From Dorea sp. 5-2 (GTDB lineage: Bacteria > Bacillota > Clostridia > Lachnospirales > Lachnospiraceae), in NCBI RefSeq assembly GCF_000403455.2, contig NZ_KE159759.1:9217-60810 (forward strand): DNA of 51,594 nt, written 5' to 3'. The notes under the pieces are model-generated. The model was not told where the DNA came from. It saw only the letters and a program-made list of their open reading frames with translations, and did no database searches. Shown here piece after piece: positions 44,311 through 51,594 of the stretch. Numbering within the stretch: position 1 is the first letter of the stretch; each line of letters begins with the position of its first letter. The translations under genes were made by a program, and so were the position numbers.

Positions 44311-44381
44311 AAAAAAGGATATGCTTCGCCACCCATACCTATAAGTACATTTCTTATAGCCATAGTTTTCAATCCTTTTTT
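44311..44381 (-). promoter_or_regulatory. Structured leader with terminator-like hairpin upstream of loaP
   Basis: On the minus strand, AAAAAAGGAT (44381-44372) is perfectly complementary to ATCCTTTTTT (44320-44311), which ends in a run of T. Inside it CTATAAG (44359-44353) pairs with CTTATAG (44345-44339). This is a 71-base hairpin in the 414-base gap between the helicase-LoaP gene and loaP. It could be an intrinsic terminator that LoaP action overrides, or a LoaP recognition element. The rest of the gap holds no ORF that I trust. Confidence 0.5.
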
Positions 44382-44605
44382 CTACCAGACATCATATCAA
44401 ATATCTTATATGTTCATGCCCGCAACTTCGGCGACGCATAAAACATCCACGACAACATGATATCTATATAAAAATACTTCGGATCCCAGATATGTCATAC
44501 TTCTCAAAACTCATGTGCCCCTGCTGCAAGAGTTTTTATAAAGTATTTTGTAAAAATATATTTAAACGATGATTCTCATCTCAGCAGATGCCTGCGAATG
44601 CCGCG

Positions 44606-47491
44606 TCACGACTTCGACACGATCTCAAGCCCCACCTGTACTCTTTTCGTCCCGCCAAACATCGGCATTTCCAACACGGCTCTCCGCTTATGCCGGTCAA
44701 TCTTCCTGATATACTTTTCTTTCCCTACAAGCGGTCCCGAGTACACTCTGATCTTCGAGTGCTCTATCACACCTTCCGATAACCCCACTCTCTGTCCATG
44801 CCCGCCGAAGGTCTGAAGAAGGTTCACTTCTTCATCGTTCAGCACAACCAGTTCGCCTTCAACCTTCAGAAGCCCTATCGCACCTTCCATGTCTCTTAAT
44901 TCTTGCTCCAGACACTTTCCATACTCTGCTTCTTCTGTCTCGCTCTTTTTCCTATCTGCTTTCCCGGCGACCAGAAATACATATCCGGGAAATAAAATTT
45001 TCTCCTGTAACACCCACTCACCCTGGACGTGTCTCTTCTCTTCATAGCGAAAGACATAGCAATCCGTAATCAGCCTCGGACACATCTGTTCCCGGCATCG
45101 CTGCCTTACACGATCCTCAGAACCGGCACGCACCCGCGCGACATACCATACGCAATCTTGCACAATCTTCCGTCCATTCCAGTGGATCCCGATCGCTTCC
45201 AATCTCTCTATCTGATCTTTCCGCAGGACTTTTCCTTCCCGTTTCCCGGCATAGATCTGCTTCTGTTCATTGAGCCATTTCGCAAGCCATACACCTTCCG
45301 CCCGATATTTTGAAGGGACATTCAGATTCCCATATGACTCATAATATTCCTTCGCAAGCTGATACCTGAACTCCCAGGGATCCGGCTTCACCCAGACCAT
45401 CCCGATCTCGTCAAGCTTTTTCTGGCGTTCTTCCGGAAGTTTCGCTTTTCCTTTTTCTCGCTGGTCAGCAAGCCAACCACCCAATTTATAACCGGACGGA
45501 CTCACATAAGAGAAGCGGACATTCAGATCTCCATGAACTTCATAGTAAGTCCTTGCTTCTGCGTAACCTTTGTCCCACTTCTGCTCTGGTTTCGTCTTCC
45601 AAGCCATCCCGATCTCATCAAGCCGGGCAATCTGTTCCTGAGTAAGCTCTGTTCCCTTCGTCAATCCCCGTCGAAGCATTCTCTGTCTGCGAATCCATCC
45701 GCCGATCTTCAATCCATTCTGCGAACAATAGGCATTCGGAATATCCAGATTCCCATGTTCACGATAGTACTGCAGGCATTCCGCATAATTTTCTTCCCAC
45801 AGGTAATCCGGTACATCCCACACCATCCCGATCTTGTCAAGCGCCTGTATTCTTTCTTCCGTCAGATACCGCTTCTGAATCCCGCTTTTCCGATATGTCC
45901 GAAGCTTACTGATCCATGCGCCAAGCCGCAACCCCGACGCAGTTACTTCATTCGCCGTGATATTCAGGTTTCCATGCTTCCTGTAATATTCACACGCTTC
46001 TTCAAAATACCGCTTCCATGCAAGATCCCTGAAGCTGCTCCAGACAATCCCGATCCGCTCTAATTTCCGGATACGTTCTTCCCCCAGGGCACCATATTTC
46101 TCACCTGCATAGACCCTTCGCTGTGTCAGTATCCACTGTCCAAGCCCATACCCTTCTTCTGTTTGATATTTCACCGGCACTTCCAGGTTCCCATGCTCCC
46201 TGTAATACTTCCCGGCACATTCATACATCAGATCCCACGAAGCAGTCAATGTCTCCTCTAACTTCTCGAAGAGCGAGATACTATCACGCACCTCATCCGT
46301 CACTTCGAAGCGCTCATTCACGATCTCATCCTCACGTCCTTGATAATGATAGTAAGACACGGCAGCCTTCATCTCTTCTTCAATGGTCCCAATACTATAT
46401 AGATTCTCAATGTTCAGTACAATATCGAAGATAACCGCATCCGTCTTCTTACCTGCCGATAACGCTCGTCCGATCTGCTGCTTATAGACGATCGGCGATA
46501 CGGTAGGCCGAAGCAGGATCACTCCTTCCACATCCTTCACATGAACGCCTTCATTGAGCATATCAATGCAATATAACAGTTTCAGGTGATCGCTCTCATC
46601 TATTTTAAAATCCCTAAATGCTTTGTCCGTCTCCGGATCGTCGGAATATGCGGTATACATATGCGGCTTATCATCCACCTTCGCAAACCATTCGGGCGCC
46701 TTCCCGATCATCTCTGTCATGTGTTCGTAATTCGCACAGAAAACGATATATTTCCCGGTCCGGTTCTTCATATGCTTATGAAAGATCTCATCTAATCTAT
46801 CCGCCTGTTCCAAAGCACGGCGCAATGCTTCCAACTGCTTCTCGCCTTCATCACGGACAGCCTTATTCTTTGCCGTCTGTATCCGCCTCTGGTATTGGTC
46901 TAACCCCTTCTGATAAGAATACACAGACAGCACATATTTCGGCGGATTCAAGATCCCCCGCACGATCGCCTCGCCAAGTGTCATCTCCGAAGCAACATTC
47001 CCGTCAAATAATTCATCAGACATATCCCGTTGATCATCCAGATATCGGATCGCTGTGGCAGAAAGCCCTAACACCGGCACGCCAGGATACATAGACAGCA
47101 AGTTCTGCACTCCTTGCCCCCAGACCTTTGCGCCGCAGCGGTGGAACTCATCCAGTATGATATAATCCGGGCAAATCTCCTTAAGCTCCGCATCCGACAT
47201 AGCCGTCAGCTTTGCATAAGTATAGAAACTGACATTTTTCAATTGATTCTCTCGCTTCGCCTCAGCACATTCATCACTTGATAAGAGATTCTCCACTTGT
47301 GTCTTGAAAATATATTCCGACGGCGAGAGCCAGCAAATCCTTTTATCCGGGAAATCCTCACATAATTTGAAACCGATAAAAGATTTCCCCGTCCCCGTAG
47401 GGTGTACAATTGCTGCTTTCCCTGCAGTCTCCAACATACGAAGAGCCGCCTGATATGCAGACTCATTATGTTCATATAGATCAATTCCCAT
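44606..47491 (-). CDS. DEAD/DEAH-type helicase fused to five helicase-associated repeats and a C-terminal LoaP-like NusG module
   Basis: 961 residues. (1) Superfamily 2 helicase core, residues about 1-400: Walker A HPTGTGKS at 30-37, motif II DEFH at 114-117, motif III SAT at 144-146, motif VI QIGRAL at 339-344. (2) Five helicase-associated repeats of 70 or so residues each starting with Trp at 419, 492, 565, 639 and 706, each with YY.(E/V)HG(N/D)LN, G..LG.W..(Q/K)R and IG(I/M).W. (3) Residues about 781-961: an NGN domain beginning VWYVARVRAGSEDRV with LFPGYVFLV, and a KOW at about 912-961 (IRVYSGPLVGKEKYIRKID), clearly similar to the separate LoaP encoded downstream. ATG at 47491 has AAAGGAG eight bases upstream. 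It is the first gene of the capsule operon, immediately downstream of the invertible promoter. Role inferred: RNA/DNA helicase delivered to the elongation complex or nascent RNA by the NusG module. Confidence 0.92.
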   Translation of the reverse strand: MGIDLYEHNESAYQAALRMLETAGKAAIVHPTGTGKSFIGFKLCEDFPDKRICWLSPSEYIFKTQVENLLSSDECAEAKRENQLKNVSFYTYAKLTAMSDAELKEICPDYIILDEFHRCGAKVWGQGVQNLLSMYPGVPVLGLSATAIRYLDDQRDMSDELFDGNVASEMTLGEAIVRGILNPPKYVLSVYSYQKGLDQYQRRIQTAKNKAVRDEGEKQLEALRRALEQADRLDEIFHKHMKNRTGKYIVFCANYEHMTEMIGKAPEWFAKVDDKPHMYTAYSDDPETDKAFRDFKIDESDHLKLLYCIDMLNEGVHVKDVEGVILLRPTVSPIVYKQQIGRALSAGKKTDAVIFDIVLNIENLYSIGTIEEEMKAAVSYYHYQGREDEIVNERFEVTDEVRDSISLFEKLEETLTASWDLMYECAGKYYREHGNLEVPVKYQTEEGYGLGQWILTQRRVYAGEKYGALGEERIRKLERIGIVWSSFRDLAWKRYFEEACEYYRKHGNLNITANEVTASGLRLGAWISKLRTYRKSGIQKRYLTEERIQALDKIGMVWDVPDYLWEENYAECLQYYREHGNLDIPNAYCSQNGLKIGGWIRRQRMLRRGLTKGTELTQEQIARLDEIGMAWKTKPEQKWDKGYAEARTYYEVHGDLNVRFSYVSPSGYKLGGWLADQREKGKAKLPEERQKKLDEIGMVWVKPDPWEFRYQLAKEYYESYGNLNVPSKYRAEGVWLAKWLNEQKQIYAGKREGKVLRKDQIERLEAIGIHWNGRKIVQDCVWYVARVRAGSEDRVRQRCREQMCPRLITDCYVFRYEEKRHVQGEWVLQEKILFPGYVFLVAGKADRKKSETEEAEYGKCLEQELRDMEGAIGLLKVEGELVVLNDEEVNLLQTFGGHGQRVGLSEGVIEHSKIRVYSGPLVGKEKYIRKIDRHKRRAVLEMPMFGGTKRVQVGLEIVSKS

Positions 47492-47519
47492 ATCGACGGC
47501 TCCTTTCCGAACGTAATAA

Positions 47520-47537
47520 AGCACGTTACTTCATTAC
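47520..47537 (+). repeat. Left inverted repeat of the promoter inverton
   Basis: AGCACGTTACTTCATTAC, 18 bases. Its reverse complement is at 47874-47891 without mismatch. It lies 29 bases upstream of the helicase-LoaP start codon. Confidence 0.97.
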
Positions 47538-47800
47538 AAAAAATGGAGGGGCTACGTCTTTCCGGTTGTATTTGATTTTTTTGACTAAGATTTTGACTCA
47601 AATTGGGAAATAAATTAGAAGTATCCTATGCGATATTCATTGCAGGCTCCTTCTAACTTTTACTGCTATTTGACTACGGATTGACTAAAATAAAATAGAA
47701 AACTCTAGAATTAACACGAATTTAAGATATAATTTACAGAAATACCAGGAAAATCCTGCCTCTGATTCCATTTACAGCTCGCCAGGATTAGTCTAAAATG

Positions 47801-47829
47801 TTGACAAATAAATTTTTGCATGGTAATAT
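47801..47829 (+). promoter_or_regulatory. Promoter inside the invertible segment, facing right (OFF)
   Basis: TTGACA (47801-47806), a 17-base spacer, TAATAT (47824-47829). This is the best sigma-A promoter in the segment. I see no comparable promoter toward the operon on the minus strand in this orientation. Confidence 0.88.
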
Positions 47830-47873
47830 AGCAGAAGCATATGAAATTTATGTACTTTTTTAACGAAAAAAAA

Positions 47874-47891
47874 GTAATGAAGTAACGTGCT
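47874..47891 (-). repeat. Right inverted repeat of the promoter inverton
   Basis: GTAATGAAGTAACGTGCT, exact reverse complement of 47520-47537. The next bases inward and outward do not match, so the perfect repeat is exactly 18 bp. Confidence 0.97.
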
Positions 47892-48030
47892 CCACTACTT
47901 TTATTTTTACCGCAAATATCATATAATCTATATATTTTCCTGAAATAACCATTCGAAAGTTAAATATCCTGTTACTTCCCTTTATCCGCACAAAAATCCA
48001 AAATCCTATTCTTTAGATAAAGTGGAAAAT

Positions 48031-49158
48031 CTATAATTTAAACTCTTTAATACAATTTATCACCATATTCTGTTCTTTTAATTCCATATACGGATGAATT
48101 GGTAATGCCAATACCCTGCGGCATAGTCGTTCCGTTATGGACAAATCAACTTTCACACAATCCATTCCCTGAAATGCCGTCTGCCTGCTCATCGGCTTAG
48201 GATAATAAATCATAGACGGAATCCCTTTCCCCTTAAGATCTGCCTGTAAACCATCACGCTCCTCTTCACTATCTAGTAGAATCGAATATTGTGCCCAACT
48301 AGAATAAAAGCCTTCCTTAATAAAAGGAACTCTTACATATTCTGATAACTGACAGCTATATCTTTCAGCCGCTTGATTCACATCTCTCAGTTCAGATTCC
48401 CGAAATGCCTTTAACTTCACTTGCAAAATCGCTGCCTGAAGTGTGTCCAACCGGGAATTGATCCCTATGTGCACATTATCATATTTGTCCATTCCCTTTC
48501 CATGAATGCGGTAAGACCTAAGCAATGCTGCCCACTCATCGTTATCAGTAAATACCGCTCCGCCGTCACCATAGCATCCCAACGGTTTTGCCGGGAAAAA
48601 AGAAGTCGTAGAAATGTCTCCAAAGCTACATCCCATTCGCTCACCGATCCTTCCGCCAAAACCTTGCGCACCGTCTTCTAAAATCAGAAGATGATACTTC
48701 TCGGCTATCTTACTGATCGCCGGATAATCCGCCGGCTGCCCGAACAAATCCACTGTAATAATCACACGGGGAACCAATCTTCCTTCCTTCTTTACCTGCA
48801 GAATAGCCTGTTCCAGCGATTCTGCGGAAATGTTAAAAGTATCCTCTTCTACATCCACAAAAACAGGTACGGCACCTCTGTATGCCGGGGTTTCTCCCGA
48901 TGCAAAAAATGTAAAATCCGGAACAAATACGGCATCTCCTTTACCTATATTCCAGGTCATTAGCGCCAGTGACAGTGCATCCGTTCCGTTGGCACAGGTA
49001 ATACAATGTTTCGTTCCTATATAGTCAGCCAATTGCATTTCCAATTCTGTGACTTGTGAACCAGATATGAAATTTCCTGTAGCTAAGACTTGATGAACCG
49101 CATCGTCAATGTTCGTTTTTAGTACTTGATATTGCTTTTGTAAATCTCTAAATTGCAT
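48031..49158 (-). CDS. DegT/DnrJ/EryC1 PLP aminotransferase (WbpE-like)
   Basis: 375 residues. MQFRDLQKQYQVLKTNIDDAVHQVLATGNFISGSQVTELE, CANGTDALSLALM, DFTFFASGET, ILEDGAQGFGG and PLP lysine in TTSFFPAKPLGCYGDGGAVFTD are the WbpE/FdtB branch, which aminates C3 keto sugars such as UDP-2-acetamido-3-keto-glucuronic acid. It is the last gene of an upstream minus-strand polysaccharide operon, not part of the capsule operon. In the current inverton orientation, the right-facing promoter would produce RNA antisense to it. Confidence 0.9.
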   Translation of the reverse strand: MQFRDLQKQYQVLKTNIDDAVHQVLATGNFISGSQVTELEMQLADYIGTKHCITCANGTDALSLALMTWNIGKGDAVFVPDFTFFASGETPAYRGAVPVFVDVEEDTFNISAESLEQAILQVKKEGRLVPRVIITVDLFGQPADYPAISKIAEKYHLLILEDGAQGFGGRIGERMGCSFGDISTTSFFPAKPLGCYGDGGAVFTDNDEWAALLRSYRIHGKGMDKYDNVHIGINSRLDTLQAAILQVKLKAFRESELRDVNQAAERYSCQLSEYVRVPFIKEGFYSSWAQYSILLDSEEERDGLQADLKGKGIPSMIYYPKPMSRQTAFQGMDCVKVDLSITERLCRRVLALPIHPYMELKEQNMVINCIKEFKL

Positions 49159-49205
49159 ATTCTATTCCCCCACATTCCTTTTTATTTAGTTTCTACTCTT
49201 GGCCA

Positions 49206-50621
49206 TTACAGCGAGTATACCGTGCAAAATCCGTCTTCCTCTGCAGTAATGATTTCCATCTCATTTACATAACGTTCATATTCCTCCGTCAAGATCGTCG
49301 TCTCATACCCGGATTCTCCCCACATAAAGTCAGATACTATCGAACCGCCTAACCTAAGCCACCCGAATGCAACCCGATTATTAACCTCTGTCCATACAAC
49401 TTTCGTCAGTACTTTCTCTTTCTCAATTGTGATCTCATTTTGACCTAACTCCAAATTCTGAAAATATTCATCTCCTAAATCCATAGCATTCCTAAGTTCT
49501 GGATTAAAACGTATTGCATTCATCCGCTCAAAATTAAAATATGCATCCGTAAACGTATATTCTGCCACTTCAAATACAACACACTCTGGCTTAAAAATAT
49601 TAAAATAGTATGGGAAATTTATAATATTTTGATAATCATGTACCGAAATATATTCACCAAACCCATTCTGCAGATACTTCGTCCCTAACCCATTCATATA
49701 ACTTCCCTGAAACACTAACGCACGAGGCGCGCCCTCTTTCTTACGTTTTGAATTTATATAATACTGAAATGACGGGAAACTGGGATTTATGACAAGTTCT
49801 TCCCGGTATTTTTCTGTAATATCCATAACATCCATATTGAGTGAAACTTGTGGGACCATTTCATGAATTGGAAATTTGGACGCTGGTAATGTTGTCTGTA
49901 AATTTTCGCTCATAACTACATCTTCTTCCATATCGCATATATGGATTTCTTTAATATCCTTTTTTAAAGTTTCAAGAATATTGTTTGATCCATATAATGC
50001 TCCAAGGTCATTCCAGTGATTTGCATCATATTTCTGGTTAAACACAACTTGTCCCTCTTTCACTTTTTCTTGTAACAACTCAGTATTATCGATATAGCGA
50101 ACTCCTCTATCATCCAATGCCTCCAAAAATAAATCTACCCAACTACGGTCATAATTCATCCCCTTTGGAAGATGTGAAGTAAGCACCGCTGGTTTTGCCG
50201 GATTAAACACGAACAGGAACGGAACATCTCGCTCTGTACAATATTTCTGAACCTGTTCGACCATGTTAGCAAACACCTCATGATAATCATCATAGCATGG
50301 ATAGACCGTAAGACCTGCTCCAAATATGTATCTATCTTCTCCGTAAATATAGGAAGGATGTACCATTTCACCCCAAATACGGTCATTCAGAACCGTATAT
50401 GCTAAAATCATCTCATCCCTTAATCCGATACGGTCACTGATATAATTTTCGATATTCTGTGTCAAATCTTCTTCCCCTTCTTTCTCTTTCAAAAAAGGAT
50501 TCTGAGCTAATTCTCTATTATCAATTTCTGAGATTACTCCTTCCTCAAAATTAAAAAGCAAGACTGGCACCATAATGATCGAAAAAAACAGCACACACGT
50601 CATAACACGCAAAATCTTCAT
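49206..50621 (-). CDS. AlgX/AlgJ-like SGNH protein (O-acetyltransferase partner)
   Basis: 471 residues from ATG 50621 with GGGAGGATGG in front (the ATG at 50630 is too close to it). A hydrophobic N-terminal segment (about residues 5-25) is a signal anchor. The SGNH-like domain shows ISDRIGLRDEMILAYTVLNDRIWG and catalytic DANHWNDLGALYG (Asp-x2-His) and FQGSYMN. With an MBOAT protein, these act like AlgI/AlgJ/AlgX to acetylate extracellular polysaccharide. It follows the MBOAT gene 36 bases downstream. Confidence 0.88.
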   Translation of the reverse strand: MKILRVMTCVLFFSIIMVPVLLFNFEEGVISEIDNRELAQNPFLKEKEGEEDLTQNIENYISDRIGLRDEMILAYTVLNDRIWGEMVHPSYIYGEDRYIFGAGLTVYPCYDDYHEVFANMVEQVQKYCTERDVPFLFVFNPAKPAVLTSHLPKGMNYDRSWVDLFLEALDDRGVRYIDNTELLQEKVKEGQVVFNQKYDANHWNDLGALYGSNNILETLKKDIKEIHICDMEEDVVMSENLQTTLPASKFPIHEMVPQVSLNMDVMDITEKYREELVINPSFPSFQYYINSKRKKEGAPRALVFQGSYMNGLGTKYLQNGFGEYISVHDYQNIINFPYYFNIFKPECVVFEVAEYTFTDAYFNFERMNAIRFNPELRNAMDLGDEYFQNLELGQNEITIEKEKVLTKVVWTEVNNRVAFGWLRLGGSIVSDFMWGESGYETTILTEEYERYVNEMEIITAEEDGFCTVYSL

Positions 50622-50657
50622 ATAAACCATCCTCCCTTAGAACGTGTTCGAAAGAAA

Positions 50658-51416
50658 CTAATATTGAAAATAAATAAATGGACTATAAGTAGAATTAACC
50701 ATAAATAAAATGGACATTATAAAGAGTATAAGCAAACACAACTCTTTTACAATAAATCCCACTTCTGACAGAAAAATTTTCTGGGATAAATCACCTATTT
50801 TCTCACTGCCAAATAAAGTAGAGCCAAAAATTCCTATTACTATCAACGTTACAATCTTCATGTCAAAATAATACTGCCAAGAATATGGTATGATATCAAA
50901 CTGAAATACACCAAACATTACTTTCATCCAATTCCATACTTCTGTAATATTCTGAAAACGAAAAAATTGCCAACTAAACAATGTGATTCCCATCGTCGTA
51001 ATCCATTTAACCATATCCGGCAAAATATGATACAATTTCTTATCTCTGATAATTCTTTCGAATATCACACAGAAACCATTTATCCCTCCCCAAATAATAT
51101 AATTCCACCCGGCACCATGCCAAATTCCTGTTGTTATAAACACAACAGCGAGGTTCCTTAGTGTCTGAAATCTTCCATTTCTACTTCCTCCAAGCGGAAT
51201 ATAGATGTACTCTCGAAACCATGTTCCAAGCGATATATGCCATCGTCTCCAAAATTCTGATATAGACACTGATCTATATGGAAAAGAAAAGTTCTCTTTA
51301 AACTCAAATCCCAATAATCTTGCAAGACCTATCGCAATATCAGAATAACCCGAAAAATCATAATAAATCTGAAGCATATATAAAAGGGATGTTCCCCATG
51401 CCGTAACAATATCCAC
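50658..51416 (-). pseudogene. MBOAT O-acyltransferase (AlgI/PatA type), N-terminally truncated
   Basis: 252 residues from a GTG at 51416. It contains the conserved MBOAT core: LQIYYDFSGYSDIAIGLARLLGFEFKENF, RRWHISLGTWFREYIYIPLGGSRNG, and the catalytic WHGAGWNYIIWGG. Complete family members have about 470-500 residues, so the N-terminal half with its membrane segments is missing. Upstream of the GTG the frame closes at a TGA (51497-51495) and the intervening 26 codons are polar. The upstream sequence is not the missing part. The protein likely cannot load acyl groups into its tunnel alone. Partners: the SGNH gene downstream. Confidence 0.85.
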
Positions 51417-51594
51417 CCCATTTTCTGAAATGAGTACTCTCGGAAACTCACAGCCCTTGAAATCACTGCGTTTCCAGAGTTCCCTTATTTTTCTTCACCT
51501 CCACTTTTCAGGGGGGCTTACATTTTTTATATTTTTATCAAAAAATTTCCAAATTCCTATTGACAAATCTGCCAGTTTGTGCGGCCGCGTTATT
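51417..51594. other. Unassigned right end of the window
   Basis: This stretch should encode the missing N-terminus of the MBOAT protein but does not. It has a TTGACA near 51564 with no -10 in view, a run of six G near 51511 and a GCGGCCGC site near the edge. It may be the end of an insertion or a rearranged joint. No gene recognised. Confidence 0.4.

Larger units (their letters stand above)
47520..47891. mobile_element. Invertible promoter segment (inverton) controlling the capsule operon
   Basis: A 372-bp segment bounded by perfect 18-bp inverted repeats, with a 336-bp interior that contains no gene but one strong promoter. It lies between the 3' end of the aminotransferase gene at 48031 and the start of the helicase-LoaP gene at 47491. 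The promoter now faces right, away from the operon. Inversion would place its -10 at about 47582-47587 and start near 47575, giving a leader of about 85 bases before the ATG at 47491. Confidence 0.9.

Noticed and set aside
44192..44605. Possible riboswitch (purine or c-di-GMP class) before loaP
   Set aside because: I could not match the conserved core of any riboswitch class; only the terminator-like hairpin is supported.
46123..47094. Long + strand ORFs within the helicase region
   Set aside because: They are antisense shadows of the helicase-LoaP gene; the minus-strand frame has all helicase motifs.
1..51594. CRISPR arrays, tRNA or rRNA genes
   Set aside because: No regularly spaced repeats, CCA-ended cloverleaf or rRNA signature was seen. 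The tandem repeat at 1-90 is in frame and coding.
51564..51594. Second promoter at the right edge (TTGACA)
   Set aside because: No -10 at 16-18 bases within the window.

Overview
The window looks like the chromosome of a low-GC Gram-positive anaerobe of the Clostridia, most likely Lachnospiraceae-like. The supporting signs are strong AGGAGG-type ribosome sites, LoaP-type NusG paralogs, a msmX-dependent type of sugar ABC transporter (no ATPase gene beside it), ROK kinase and ROK regulator genes, and the style of the capsule genes. I could not search a database, so the taxonomy is an inference.

Region 1 (1-3.2 kb) is the end of an integrated element: a repeat-rich protein with an Ada-like Cys module, a Uma2-type PD-(D/E)XK protein, a HicA/HicB toxin-antitoxin pair behind a twin-palindrome operator, and a large serine recombinase whose stop codon sits at the junction with a broken GH38 alpha-mannosidase gene. 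Region 2 (3.1-10.4 kb) is the interrupted sugar-uptake locus: the mannosidase fragment, two permeases and a lipoprotein binding protein on the minus strand, and divergently a ROK kinase, a ROK regulator and a SIS isomerase. Region 3 (10.5-14.6 kb) holds two convergent AAA-ATPase/PD-(D/E)XK proteins with an IS66 relic between them.

Region 4 (14.7-47.5 kb) is one very long minus-strand surface-polysaccharide operon. From its 5' end it reads: a helicase fused to a LoaP-like NusG module, a free-standing LoaP, an aminotransferase and initiating sugar-phosphate transferase, glycosyltransferases, a CDP-glycerol transferase homolog, a Wzy-like polymerase, a flippase, CDP-glucose genes (rfbF, rfbG), a nearly complete legionaminic-acid-type nonulosonate set (legB, legC, neuC/legG, ptmE-like, neuB/legI, neuD/legH) interleaved with two Gfo/Idh oxidoreductases, an SDR and a thiamine-pyrophosphate enzyme, a second flippase, two GT-C-like membrane proteins, a GT2 enzyme and an acetyltransferase.

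Two phase-variation devices are visible in this operon. Upstream of it, a perfect 18-bp inverted repeat (47520-47537 / 47874-47891) flanks a segment carrying a near-consensus promoter (TTGACA-17-TAATAT) that now points away from the operon, so the promoter is in the OFF orientation; inversion would put its start site about 85 bases before the helicase-LoaP gene. Near its 3' end, a run of 12 G in the acetyltransferase gene puts that gene out of frame, and loss of two or gain of one G would restore it. The central hypothesis is that capsule expression is switched by promoter inversion and then carried through about 33 kb by processive antitermination involving LoaP and the helicase-LoaP fusion, while a slippery tract separately varies acetylation.

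Region 5 (48.0-51.6 kb) is the 3' end of another minus-strand polysaccharide operon: a WbpE-like aminotransferase, an AlgX/AlgJ-like SGNH protein, and an MBOAT O-acyltransferase that lacks its N-terminal half.
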